From Amorphophallus konjac (taxonomy: Eukaryota > Streptophyta > Magnoliopsida > Alismatales > Araceae), in assembly GCA_022559845.1 (NCBI GenBank), contig CM040123.1, positions 302,982,642 to 303,046,641 of the forward strand: 64,000 nt of DNA. The letters run 5' to 3'. Position 1 is the first letter of the stretch. Every line of letters begins with the position of its first letter. The position numbers and the translations under genes were made by a program. This document shows positions 8,516 through 20,244 of the stretch, piece after piece. Below the pieces are notes generated by a model that was not told where the DNA came from, ran no database searches, and saw only the letters and a list, made by a program, of their open reading frames with translations.

Positions 8516-11500
8516 ATGGCTGCCGAAGGTGCTCAGTGACGCAACATGCAGCGTACACTCCAAGGCATGACCCAAGTGCTGCAACAAGTAGCACAGGGAG
8601 GTGCACAATGAGCCGGAAGTCTCCACCAAGTCTTCAAGAACATGAACCCTCCCAAATTCATGAGTTCTACTGATCCGGACGACGCAGAGCACTGGATCAG
8701 AGAGACGGAGCGTATATTCCGTGTTATGCAGTGCACGGATCAAGATAAAGTCTTATTAGCTACCTTTCAGTTAGAAAGGGATGCCCGATGCTGGTGGGAA
8801 TCAATAGAAGCTGCTTTAAATCAAGACCAAATTACTTGGGAGGAATTTGTTGAACATTTCAACAATAAATATTTCTCAGACCGAGTCCAAGAAAAGAAAG
8901 CTACCGAATTTGCCGCACTCAAGCAACGGTCATTATCGGTGGCGGAGTACGAGGCACAATTCTCTAGATTGTCTCGGTATGCTAAGCACTTAGTTAGCAC
9001 CGAGAAGATGAAAGCTAGGAGGTTCCTAAACGGGCTCATGCCCCAATATATTACCCAGCTGGCACCAATGGATATTCAGGTCTACTCAGAGATAGTACGC
9101 CGAGCTCAATTGTTAGAAGATGCCACGGAGCTATCAGATAGAATCCGTGGGAAGGACAAGAAGGAACAAGTTACAAGTTCGGGTTCCTTTAAACCCAACT
9201 TCAAGAAGAGGCCTAGCACTGGAGGTACTTCTTCTCAAGACCAAAAATTTAAGAAGACCAAGCCCTTCTCTATCACTACTACACCTTCGAATATAATATG
9301 CAAGCATTGTGACAAGGCTGGTCATAAAGCCGAAGAGTGCTGGAGGAAACTTGGAGCATGTCTCCGTTGCGGGAGCCGTGAGCATCGGATTCCCGATTGT
9401 CCATTACTTAATGATCAAACCGGTGACGGAAAGCGCCCGGTAACCAAGAACGCTCGTCTTCACGTAATTAAGGAGACCGAAGAAGAAGAAGGCGGACTAG
9501 TAGAAGGTACACTGAAAGTTTATTCCAAGTATGCACATGTCTTATTTGATACGGGTGCATCACATTCTTTTATTTCCAAGAAGTTTGCTAACCCACTACC
9601 TATGGAACCGGAATGGATGAAAATAATTTTATCTACTCCTCTCGGAAACGAAACCGATATTACTCACCATTATCAAAACTGTGAAGTCTTGGTAAAAGGA
9701 AGAAATCTTCCTATCAATCTCATATGTTTAGATCTAAAGGAGTATGATGTCATACTGGGAGCGGATTGGTTATCCAAATACCAGGCAACAGTCGATTGCC
9801 GCAATAGCAAGGTTACCTTTAGAGACTTTCCAGAACTAGTCTATTCTAGCCCTAAGAGTCGGAGCGAGTCACCTCTTATTTCGGCTCTCCGAGCTAGCAA
9901 GCTAATAAGGAAAGGATGTGTATCTTTCCTAGCGTTTGTTACGATTAAGGAGAATAAGGAAACTAAGATAGAAGATATCCCAGTTGTGCAAGAGTTTCCA
10001 GACATATTTTCGGAAGATTTTCCTGGATTACCTCCACCAAGAGAAGTGGCCTTCACCATCGATTTAGTCCCTGGTGCTGGTCCAGTTTCGAAGGCACCAT
10101 ATAGAATGTCACCTGCTGAACTCAAGGAGTTAAAGGAGCAATTGATGGAACTTCTTAAGAAAGGATTCATTAGACCGAGTACTTCCCCGTGGGGAGCGCC
10201 TGTACTATTTGTGAAGAAGAAGGATGGATCCATGAGGTTATGTATCGACTATCGACAGTTGAATCATCTCACTATCAAGAACAAGTATCCACTACCGAGA
10301 ATCGATGAGTTATTTGATCAAATATCTGGATCCAAGTATTTTTCAAAGATTGATCTCAGGTCAGGATATCACCAACTAAGGATCAGGGATGATGACATTC
10401 ATAAGACCACATTCAGAAGCAGGTATGGCCATTATGAGTTTGTTGTTATGCCTTGTGGGCTAACGAATGCCCCTGCTGCCTTTATGCAGTTAATGAATAG
10501 TATATTCAGGCCTTAGTTGGATCAATTCGTGGTGGTCTTTATTGATGATATATTAATTTATTCCAAGACTAAGGAAGAGCATGAGGAGCATTTGAGGATT
10601 GCATTACAAATATTGAGGACAAACCAATTATATGCAAAACTCAGCAAGTGTGAATTCTGGCTTGAGGAAGTGACTTTTCTCAGACATGTTATATCAAAGG
10701 ATGGCTTATCAATAGATCCATCAAAAGTCGAAGCTGTAAGAAACTGGGAAAGACCGACCAATGCTAGCGAGATCCGAAGTTTCTTAGGTCTTGCTGGCTA
10801 TTACAGGCGATTCATCAAAGATTTCTCTAAAATCGCCATATCACGTACGATGTTAACTCGCAAGGAGATCCGTTATGAATGGAGTGAGGAATGTGAAAGA
10901 AGCTTCCAAACTCTCAAGGATCATCTTACTACAGCTCCTATCTTAGCTTTACCAATGGAAGGAGAGAAATTCGAGGTATACACTGATGCTTCTGGCATTG
11001 GCCTCGGATGTGTTCTAATGCAACAAGGAAAGGTTATAGCCTATTCTTCTCGTCAATTGAAGAAGCATGAAGAGAACTACCCCGTCCATGACTTAGAATT
11101 AGCCGCGGTGGTATTTGCACTCAAAATATGGAGACATTATCTTTATGGAGTACAGTTTACTGTATACTCTGATCACAAGAGTCTCAAGTATCTCTTTTCT
11201 AAAAAGGAACTAAATATGAGGCAAAGACGTTGGCTAGAATATCTCAAGGACTTCGACTTCAATATACAATATCATCCCAGAAAGGGTAACCATGTAGCAG
11301 ATGCCCTTAGTCGAAAGCCGAGAGCACTGTTAGCCAATTGTATGATTCAAGAATGGAAATTGCTGAAGCAATTCTCTGAACTCAATATAAGCATAGACAC
11401 AGACTTTCAATGTATCACATTATCTCATATAAGCATTCGTCCAGACTTATTAACTGAAACACAAGCACTTCAGGATGATGACCCAATATTAGTGGAAATC

Positions 11501-12865
11501 AAGGGTAGATTGGAAGGACAATCTGATTTCCAAATAACTTGTGAAGGAAGATTAATGTTCAGGAATAGAACTTGCATACCGGATTGTCCCGAGTTAAAGA
11601 AGAAGATCTTAGATGAAGCTCATAGATCAAGGTACACGATTCATCCAGGATCAACCAAAATGTATCAAGATGTGAAGAGGAATTTTTGGTGGCCCAACAT
11701 GAAAAGGGAAATAGCAGACTATGTATCACGCTGTCTCACTTGCCAACAGGTCAAGGCGGAACACCAAAAGCCTGCTGGAAAATTACATCCTCTAGATATT
11801 CCCAAATGGAAGTGGGAGAATATTAGTATGGATTTCAATATGGGTTTATCTAAATCAAAAGGAGGACATGATGGAATATGGGTTATTATTGACCAATTGA
11901 CTAAATAGGCGCATTTCTTGCCAATAAAGAATCGATGGTCAGTTGATGTGTTGGCTGCATTATACATCAAGGACATAGTCAGATTACATGGTATTCCTAT
12001 TTCAATCGTGTCTGACAGAGATCCCCGTTTTACTTCTCATTTTTGGAAAGGACTACAACATTCGTTGGGAACAAGGCTTAACTTTAGTACAGCTTTTCAT
12101 CCTCAAACGGATGGTCAGACCGAGAGAACTAACCAGGTGGTTGAAGATATGCTCAGAGCTTGCATCATTGATTTCGATGGAAGCTGGCATGATCACTTGC
12201 CGTTGGTGGAATTTGCATACAATAATAGCTACCAGGCAAGTATACAAATGGCACCTTTCGAAGCCTTATACGGAAGGAGTTGCCGATCACCCTTATGCTG
12301 GGACGAAGTTGGAGAAAAATAACTATTAGGTCCAGACATGGTAAGGAATACCACTGAGAAGATACAATTGATTAGAGAAAGACTGCGAGTTGCTCAGTCT
12401 AGGCAAAAGGCTTATGCCGACACGAGAAAGAGAGATCTTGAATTCCAAGTTGGAGATCATGTATTTCTCAAGATATCGCCTGGACGTGGCATACGGAGAT
12501 TTGGTGTTAAGGGCAAGCTTACACCAAGATTCATCGGACCCTTCGAGATACTGGAACGAGTTGGCGAGGTTGCTTATCGCATCGCATTGCCTCCTCAACT
12601 GTCCGATGTACATAATGTATTCCACATATCTATGTTGAAGAAGTATGTGCACGATCCATCACATATTATTGAATATGGAGACTTAGTTATCCAGAAGGAT
12701 CTCACATATGAACAGAAGCCCATAAGGATACTAGATCGTGAAGTACGTACTCTAAGGAATAAGGTTATTCCCATGCTAAAAGTACAATGGAATAAGAGTT
12801 CCGATCATGAAGCTACATGGGAAACCGAGGAATCCGTGAGGAAGCGATTTCCAGAATTATTTTAA
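8516..12865 (+). pseudogene. Tekay gag-pol polyprotein with five in-frame stops
   Basis: One frame runs from ATG 8516 to the stop at 12863-12865 with no frameshift. In order: gag (about 8640-9170, [12 protein letters not shown]), two zinc knuckles (about 9298-9400, [14 protein letters not shown] and [14 protein letters not shown]), aspartic protease ([12 protein letters not shown], about 9540), reverse transcriptase (about 10030-10700, active site FIDDI near 10540), RNase H (TDASGIGLG, about 10980, to about 11330), integrase zinc domain (about 11640-11760), integrase core ([22 protein letters not shown]) and a chromodomain (about 12715-12865, ending ATWETEESVRKRFPELF). Stops are at 8537-8539, 8609-8611, 10514-10516 (in reverse transcriptase, just before the active site), 11906-11908 and 12320-12322. 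Several fit single C-to-T changes. Domains are seen in translation. The protein is inactive as encoded, though the RNA could be mobilised in trans. Confidence 0.93.
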
Positions 12866-12933
12866 GGTATATATTCTACACTCTCCACTTATATATATAT
12901 ATATACTATTGAATTTGGGGACCAAATTCTTTT

Positions 12934-12946
12934 AAGTAGGGGAGGG
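12934..12946 (+). other. Polypurine tract of the Tekay element
   Basis: AAGTAGGGGAGGG lies immediately upstream of the 3' LTR and primes plus-strand DNA synthesis. Confidence 0.85.
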
Positions 12947-15887
12947 TGTAGCAACCCTGATAAAAATAAGATTTTTAAATAAATCAAATTAAAATGAAAG
13001 ATAAATAATTAGATGATGAAAGCCTAAACGCATAAAAAATAAGACAGAATGGAAATAACGCCTTTGGTAAAGGCGCTACTTCATTAAGAAACGCCTCTAG
13101 AGAAGGCGTTAATTAAAAAGGATGCCCATATAACAAGGCGTCAATTATCAAACGGCCAAAGGGGGAAGTGAGTGTAACGCCCTCTTCCTGGGCGCGTTTT
13201 ACATAAGAAATGACGCTTGACAAGGCGTCAATTTAAATTAACGTCGTCGCTTAAGACGTTAATTCAGATCGAGTTTCGTTCGACCCAGGAGTCTATCCAG
13301 GGCAAGTTCTGGATAACTACGTCGAAGGTGGAATATGGTAAGGACTCTATCTTAGAAGTATTACTTCCAATGGAACTCTAACCCTATTAGGATCCCCAAA
13401 ATCCTATAAATACCCTCCTAATCGACCCAGATCGCTATTTGGCGATTTGAGCTATCGTTCTGCTGAAAGGAGAGGTTTTTGTTCTTCTTATAATTTCTTC
13501 CAAACCGCAGAAGCATGAGGATTCTAATGCTTCTTCATCTTCTTCTTACAGGTTAAGGAGTTCCTGTCTTCCTGAAGAACGAAGGTTCTTCATCAAGCAT
13601 CATCTTCTTCTTCTTCTGCCGGTGATCAGAAGACTCTGTTGCAAAACAGAGTATCATTTCTCTTCACGTATCTTCACCCCGATAATCATCAGGTAGGTTT
13701 TCTCAAGAACGTAGCCCAAACCAACTCCAGTTGCTAGTAATACCTTCTGTCATACATGCATATAGTCTTATTATGGTTTCAGATGTTTTCCCATGTAATT
13801 TGAAAAAGAAACGCCCTTTACAAGGACGCTAATTTAAAGAAGCGACCCACACTAGGGCGCTAATTATTGTTTTGACGCCCTGCCCAGAAGTCGTCAATTA
13901 CATGTAATTAATAAATACCCACGTATAAAATTTAATATCTATGTAACCATAAATCTAATGTATTGCATGAGTATACATGTGAAATCCTGCTATTTTTCCT
14001 GTCATGATCATGTACTCTCTTTCCTGAAATTTTATTATATGAAAATTGGTAAATTCTTGAATTCACGACCTTGTCTAGGTCATCTCTTATTGAACTGACG
14101 CCCCAGACCAGGGCGCTAGTTGACAAGTAACGCCCCTGTCCAGGGCGCATTTTTGTAAAAATTCCAGAATATTGATTTTCTGTAAAATAGAAATATTGAA
14201 GGGACGACTAATATATACGTCGTCAAATTGTGAATAAACGCCCCTGAGTAAGGCGTTAATTGGATAATTAATGACTTAGATTAAGTCGCTATTTTCTGTA
14301 GTACTGTTTTACACTGATTACTGTCAACCGAAGGGTTATATATATATATATATATATATCTATATCGGCACTATATTTCCACTCCGTGAATATAGTCCCA
14401 TGTTTGATGATGTTCTTATCGCATTACCCTCAATTCTCATTGACATACAAGCTCTCCATTGGACACTCTGTTCCTTTGGACTAGCGAGTTAGTCATAGAG
14501 ACCTCCATAAGACTCCTCGAGCCTTGGATTCCCTCAAGGCCGACTGAGCTGGTTATACCATAAAAACCTATTACACTATTTTGCCATGTCACTCTAAAGA
14601 AACATGGTATATCGGCCCTCATGTTATGCAAAGTGTGTATCATGAGAATTCTCTTAATGGGATGAGGTTATCATGCCATTTGATGCTGTTCTTGTAAACC
14701 GTAATTCTATATCCACATTGTTATGATGTTCTTGTAAACCCCAATTCTATATACACATTGTTATGATGTTCTTGTAAACCCCAATTCTATATTCAACATG
14801 ATGTTCTTATTGACCTCAATTCTATATTAAGAATGAGGACGTCTTGCCATTGATGTGCTGTTCATGTGGACCTCAATTCTATATAAAGAATGTCCATACT
14901 TGTTTGTCATGGTACCCAAGTTAGGGAACCAATTCCACCTAATTTTATCGATAATCGTGATTGTACCGTTATTATCATCATTCTATGTCAAGTGTCATAT
15001 TTTTGGACTCTATTCTATCCCAGTTATCCTACGTATCTACAAGCTTTATTCTTGAAATTCCATATTGGCTATATACAAAAGTGGATGTTAAAATACATGA
15101 TTAATGCCTGCGCATATAGGGCCCGATCTGGTCCTGGGAGGAGCACCCGAAAGTACTTGTGCCCATGGGAGTTGATTGATCACGGTATTGGCATTATACC
15201 GAAGTGCATGACTAGCTTGATTGAACATTCCACAAATCTTGTACTTGTACTTGACTTGATATTACATGACTTGCGTGGCCCGAGAAAGGGTAATTGTATA
15301 CTTACTTGACTTGAAACAAAATAGCCAAGTTCCGACATGACATGATGCGTTTACTTGCTTGAATATCTTGATATCTTTTGATATAAGTTCTTGAAAGTTC
15401 ATGACTAGTTCTTCTTGCTATCGTATTGTTATACACTCTCTCTATCTTGTCGTTTTATGCGAGCATGCATAGCTATAGTGCATTCATGAAAGATGTAATC
15501 ACTTAAACCCCTTGCTAGTTCTTGAGATATAATTTCCTACTGAGCGTTCGCTCACTCGGTGTTTCCCTACTTTTCAGGTAAGTCCGACGATGAGGGAACT
15601 CAATCTAAAGGGGATGGTCAAGAGTGAAAGAGTTAGAGCTACTCAAGCATCAATTAGTCCTGTCTTTTCTCTATTTTTCTTGAGTCAAGTGTTGTATTTT
15701 ATTTTATTGAGTCTAGTATTTGCAAGGGTTTGTAATAGACATATTCTTATTAAAGGAATTAATGGATTGGGTTATCTTTATATTTGCGCACTCTGTCTTT
15801 GTGTCGAATACACTACTACTCTGATTGACATGATTGATATAAACTCGTCGCGCATCTCCAGGTACCTTCTGCGCTCGGGGCGTGACA
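12947..15887 (+). repeat. 3' LTR of the Tekay element
   Basis: It matches the 5' LTR end to end and ends CGTGACA before the TSD at 15888-15892. Several dyad arms keep CpG here where the 5' LTR has TpG or CpA (for example the unit near 14128 versus 6543). Confidence 0.93.
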
Positions 15888-17052
15888 CAATGGTTACACC
15901 AACAACAAGCGCCCGGCTCCGAAGAGGGCCCAATACCCTCCTTTGCCCGAGTCCCTCACGAACATTTTCTCGGCCCTCATGTCAATTAATGCTATTCAAC
16001 TTCCTCTGGAACGGCCTAATTGGAACCCGGCCGTCGATCAGATAAAATATTGCATGTTCCATAGGCAGCCTGGCCATACTATTGAGGGATGTTTTCAATT
16101 CAGAGATTTGGTATACGACTTGCATGAAGGGCAGCGTATAGATTGGGCCGAGATGCATAAGGCCATCATGGAAATAAAATAAAAGAGAAGGCAGCCACCG
16201 AGGCAGCAAGTGCAGTAGCAGCAAGCACCACCGCCACAGCAGCAGCCGCAGTAGCAACCACAGCCTATTCAAGACTTGGAGATCCATCAAAACCTCATGC
16301 CGAATCATACTCCCGCTCCACAGCCACAACCCCCGGCACCGGCTCAAGTAAACCTCGTCCAACCCCCAGCTCCCGACGCCGAGTGGTCTTATGACGATGA
16401 CGCATTGGTACAACGGCTCATGGCCCTCCACCAGAACCATCGTAGCCTTTCTCCCTCCGTCATCCTCCCACTTAACCATCAAACCCCGCCATCCTCTGTA
16501 TCCACTAAACCCCTCATCCTACCATCCGCTTCCCCCGTTAACCCGTCTAACCCTACTCCACCACCGTCTAAATTCGCTACCACCACACCTTTAGCAAACC
16601 ATTCACCCATCATCCTCCTTCCATCTACCTCTACCCCATCACCGATACCCGCACCAATCATCACCCCACCTTCATCAAACCCCTTGCCCATCATCTCCAC
16701 TACCCACATTACGCTTTCCCCCACGCTGCTCATTCACTCCACCGGGGTCGTTAAGCCGCTTGTTTTGAGCCCATCTAACGCCGTGCCGGCCCACAACCTA
16801 GCCCTTCGGAGCGGGCGTTTGTTTCACATAAATTATCCTTCCACTGGTGCACCCGCACCCAATCCCCAGTCTCCTCAACAAGCTGTTGATCAAGAGGAGA
16901 CAGACCCACTGCCGAGGATACAATATGATCTGTTACATCATCTTGATAGAGTACCTGTAAAGATCTATGTGCTGGAGTTAATTAAAAGGTCTACCCTTCA
17001 CCAGGAGGCACTCAGAAGTTTCTTACAGAAGGTGATCGTAAATGAAGATATG
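15888..17052 (+). pseudogene. Ogre/Tat-type gag, 3' portion, resumed after the Tekay insertion
   Basis: After the CAATG duplication the interrupted gag continues. A zinc-binding motif C-x2-H-x4-H-x4-C (CMFHRQPGHTIEGC, about 16052-16095) is followed by FQFRDLVYDLHEG and a long Q- and P-rich linker. The end of this stretch (LALRSGRLFHI, YDLLHHLDRVPVKI, about 16795-17050) is the segment that precedes protease in Ogre/Tat elements. In-frame stops occur at 16180-16182 and in CAG-rich codons near 16213 and 16251. Homology stops about 17052, before any protease, where CACTA sequence begins. The part from about 16570 is repeated at 22087-22570. Confidence 0.8.
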
Positions 17053-17101
17053 TCATTATCTTTTAATTATTCCTTAATAATTTATAGCCGTTCATTTGTA
17101 G

Positions 17102-17344
17102 GCTGCAGTTGTACGGGGGTCTCTGAAGCTCTATGGGGCATTCGAGGGAGTTGAGAAATGGGATCTTATATTCGACAACGAATGTCCCCAACAGGGAGTT
17201 GGAAGCCTCAACTGTGTCATTTATGTACTGAAATATGTTCAAGAATTGTCAAGGAAGGGGGAGACATCATGGACATTTAATGAGGGTGATTGTAATATGT
17301 TTAGAGCCTGGTTTGGGCCGACCTCATTACCTTTGGAAATATAA
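17102..17344 (+). pseudogene. Ulp1/SENP-like peptidase C48 last exon, copy 1
   Basis: The open frame from about 17105 to the stop at 17342-17344 encodes the C-terminal end of a Ulp1-like (C48) cysteine protease. Motif DNECPQQ is followed by SLNCVIYVLKYVQEL, which is the region of the oxyanion glutamine and the nucleophile cysteine. The residue after the cysteine, normally glycine, is valine in this copy. It starts after TTTGTAG, a plausible splice acceptor, but the upstream exons (with the catalytic His and Asp) are missing beyond the truncation at about 17052. Such protease genes are known passengers of plant CACTA and Mutator-like elements. Copy 2 is at 22616-22865. Confidence 0.72.
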
Positions 17345-17679
17345 GATCTTAAATATTTCACGTCTCAAACCTCAGAATGTGACATACCTGTCTTCATTGA
17401 TATTTCTTTTATCATACATTTTGATCTTCAAAGTTTTATATGTTTTAATGCTATTAATGTGTGTGCTTGATAATGTTAATTCATGAATATCAATGGGTTT
17501 TTTGAAGACAGATTCAAGTTTGGTTAAGGAACTAGGCTGAAGTGTGAAAAGATAAAGGCTTTACTTGCACAAGTGTCGACTAGAGTCGACCATGGAGCCG
17601 ACTCCAGTTCAGACTGTTGAAGAGAAATACCCAAGTCACCTGCTGGATGAAAAGGGCTTTGGCTACGCTTTTAAGGTGA

Positions 17680-18440
17680 CAAATAGGTGGCCAATGGTGA
17701 AAAATAGGCCTTACTGGTGTAAAAGAGGCGACAAAGGGTGAATAATAGATGATCATACTAAAATATGGAAATATCCTTGTCCCATGAGAGAGAATATACC
17801 TCTAACAGTGTAGCCTCAAATCACGTGCAAAGTCTGTGCCCCTGGCCTTCGAGTTGAGCGTGTGCCAGACACATCCAGCCTGTGATTCACCCTTTCAGCC
17901 CATTTGTCAGCCTTACTGACTAATTTACACGCTTATCGTCCATTTGTCGGTCATACGAGCTATTTGTCACCCTTACTGCATATTTATCACTCTTATCTTA
18001 CCACATGACCAGCCGCTGCCTTCTTTTCTCTCCATTCGCTACTTGTCTTTTACTTATATCACTGTAGCTGACTAATCTATTCATTAACCTTTGACTTTGA
18101 CTAGGACCTCATGAATGTAGTCAAGAAAAAGTTGAGCTTTTTGGAGTCCTCTTTGACTGGCGTTGACCTTGACGAGTCGACATTGATTGTCTTGGCATTG
18201 ACCAAGTCCCTTCGTTCTTCGATCTTCTGATTGCTCTATAAACTCTTGATACACTGTTCACATTTTTGTCTTCTTGTGAACTTGACACCTCCTTTCAACT
18301 CATTCTACTTTTCATTAGTTAGCTCTAGGATCTATTTTTCACCATTACCAGTGTATTTGTCTACTCTGCAGATCTCGTTGTCGCCACATATAGGTATTTT
18401 TCACCCTTATCTAGTGTATTTGGCAACACCCTCTCTTGTC
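17680..18440 (+). repeat. TTGTCAC / GTGACAA motif clusters, copy 1 left part
   Basis: Short motifs occur on the minus sense at about 17680-17760 and on the plus sense at about 17880-18000 and 18340-18440, interspersed with otherwise unrecognised sequence. Motifs of this kind in both orientations are typical CACTA subterminal repeats. The counterpart in copy 2 is about 23190-23940. The stretch 17345-17680 holds nothing else I recognise. Confidence 0.6.
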
Positions 18441-18971
18441 CAATCACCTCTGTAATATGCTCTGATCTAGCAACGATCGTTCGGCTAGAGTTCCCGACGT
18501 TCCCCTTTTTTCTGCTCTCGAGGGGCTGTGTTACCACCTCCATTGCAGCGATGTGTTAAATCGACACACCGATCCCGCTCGTGACCCTACATTGACACCT
18601 GCTCTTCTATTTAAGTTATTAAGGCTCCTCCGCAATGTCATCCCCTTCATCAGTGCGTGTAGCGGTGGCTTCCCCAGCAGAAGAGCCCATCTCCTCTGCG
18701 TCCTCCTCGGTCCCTTGTCGTCACTGGTTCCTGCTACAGATGCCCTCGTCCTTTTTTTAATTCTTTTCCATGTTTATGTATTTTACAGGCCTTTCATATG
18801 TTCATATATGATATACTCTAGGTAGTTTCATATTAAACGGATGCAGTGGTAGTTTCATTTTACATGCTTTCTGATCTACAAACTTGCTCTTATGGATTGG
18901 ACTTCATATTAAATTTGTTGTAATTATTATGTCTGTCATACTTATTGTCTTTTATAACACCTTACATGCAG

Positions 18972-19273
18972 AGAATTGAGGTTCAGAAAATGGGAAGGTA
19001 TAAATGCTATGTAGTGTGGGTTGGTCGCGAACCCGGTGTATATTATAGTTTTCTCCCGAATGCTTTGTCCAAGTGAATGGATACCCTGGAGCTCGTTATA
19101 AGGGTTTTCACTCGGTAGAGGAAGCACATGCTGCTATAAATGGGGTTGGCACTAGCATGCATACGTATGTTGATCATCCTCAATTACCGGAAAGGCCCAT
19201 GCCTACATATCATGCAAGTCCCGAGCCTGACTATGATTCAAGGAACCAGGCACTACGCCAACAGACTACATAA
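18972..19273 (+). pseudogene. Viroplasmin/RNase H1 N-terminal-like domain exon, copy 1
   Basis: After a good splice acceptor (ACATGCAG, ending 18971) the frame reads MGRYKCYVVWVGREPG from ATG 18990. Then, one frame over, QVNGYPGARYKGFHSVEEA follows, ending at TAA 19271-19273. This is the hybrid-binding domain known from the N terminus of RNase H1 and from the caulimovirus viroplasmin family; no RNase H catalytic domain follows. The frame change between the two halves (about 19050) is shared by the copy at 24485-24786, so it predates the duplication or reflects splicing. A serine/alanine-rich frame from ATG 18635 could be an upstream exon, but that is a guess. It is probably CACTA cargo. Confidence 0.65.
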
Positions 19274-19429
19274 ATGTTAAATGAGCCTTGTATTATTGTT
19301 GTTCGATTATGTACTCTAGTAGTGTTGCTCCTCTTCATATTAGTTGCTTTGTTATTACTGTTGTTGTAGGTAAGGAAGAGTACTACGCTTGGTCTGCATA
19401 GGGAAATAATGTACTGGACATTTTACTCG

Positions 19430-19710
19430 TTGACACCGTTAAATCCTTCAAATGAACTTGAGTTTCTTCAAGTTTCACTGCCATGAGCTATTTGTCACCG
19501 TTACATAGCTATTTGTCACTTATAATGGCTATTTGTCACTCATAACGAGCTATTTGTCATCCTTATTGCTCGCTAGGCATCGCCTTTGTTTCGCTTCATC
19601 ACATATTGTGACTTCTGTTATCGATTTATCACCCTTACGAGACATTTCTCAGCCTTGAAGCCTATTTGTCACCACTGATGACTATTTGTCACCACTATGT
19701 GGTGTTAGCC
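19430..19710 (+). repeat. TTGTCAC-array block, about 220-280 bp, instance 1
   Basis: Regularly spaced CTATTTGTCACC-like motifs end in a conserved CACTATG(T/C)GGTGTTAGCC. The same block recurs at 20965-21185 and, without its tail, at 21830-22025. Copy 2 has it at 24950-25225, 28785-29010 and 29660-29855. The preceding 40 nt (TTCAAACGAACTTGAG) are shared by instances 1 and 3. Confidence 0.75.
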
Positions 19711-19930
19711 GTTGCAGTATCTCTCTCCGGCCTCTCGTCTACTATGCGGCTGATGTATCTAAACGAAAGGAACCCCGGTCCAAGCGATCTCATGACCGAC
19801 AAAAAGGAAGGACCAAGAGTCAAAAAAGTTGGGGGAGATGGAACGATCTTCGCGAACCCGTCGCTTCGATTTCCACAAAGTTGGGGAGGCACGAAGACTT
19901 TTTTTCCTTCTGGGGGTTTCATCTCCTTCC

Positions 19931-20244
19931 TATAAATAGAGACTCTGTGGGGAACCCTAAGGATATCCTGAGTTCCTTTCACTCTCGTGAAGATGTCGTT
20001 GTCTGAGAAGTCAGATTCTTTGTCAGAGCAGGTTCCCGTCAAAAGGTTGTGCCTCCGAAAGGAAGCCCTGCCGGTGTTGAACCAGCCATCAGGGGAAAGT
20101 AGCGGCGGTGACTTTTCGGAGGAATACAAACAGGGGTACCTGTAAGGGTTGCAGGACGCCTTAGCGATGGTGGACCGCCTATTTTGTAACAAGGGGGTGT
20201 TGAGCCTCCAACCTGACAGGTTCCGTCTCAAAGAGGACGAGTAA
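19931..20244 (+). pseudogene. Small 83-codon reading frame with its own TATA box, copy 1
   Basis: TATAAATAG (about 19934) is followed 50-60 nt later by ATG 19993. The frame (MSLSEKSDSL..., GESSGGDFSEEYKQGYL...) runs to TAA 20242-20244. It is interrupted by a TAA at 20143-20145 where copy 2 has CAA. Copy 2 (25506-25757) has the same length but different stops (25524-25526 and 25542-25544), so the ancestral frame was probably open in full. The product would be hydrophilic, acidic at its C terminus and with one CxxxG stretch. I do not recognise the family. Another TATA-like box is at about 20400. Confidence 0.4.

Larger units (their letters stand above)
5361..15887 (+). mobile_element. Complete Tekay/Del-type chromovirus, 10.5 kb
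   Basis: This Ty3/gypsy element has two closely similar LTRs (2982 and 2941 bp), a tRNA-Met primer site, a single gag-pol frame in the order gag, protease, reverse transcriptase, RNase H, integrase, chromodomain, a polypurine tract and a 5-bp TSD. The long LTRs and C-terminal chromodomain point to the Tekay/Del clade. It is structurally intact but carries five in-frame stops, so it cannot make its own polyprotein. It is inserted in the gag of the Ogre/Tat-like element. The LTRs differ at roughly 2% of positions in the stretch I compared by eye. Confidence 0.93.

Noticed and set aside
10514..10516. Stop codon in the Tekay pol as a programmed readthrough or gag-pol boundary
   Set aside because: It lies inside reverse transcriptase beside the active site, not at a gag-pol junction, and four other stops occur in the same frame. 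Simple decay explains it.
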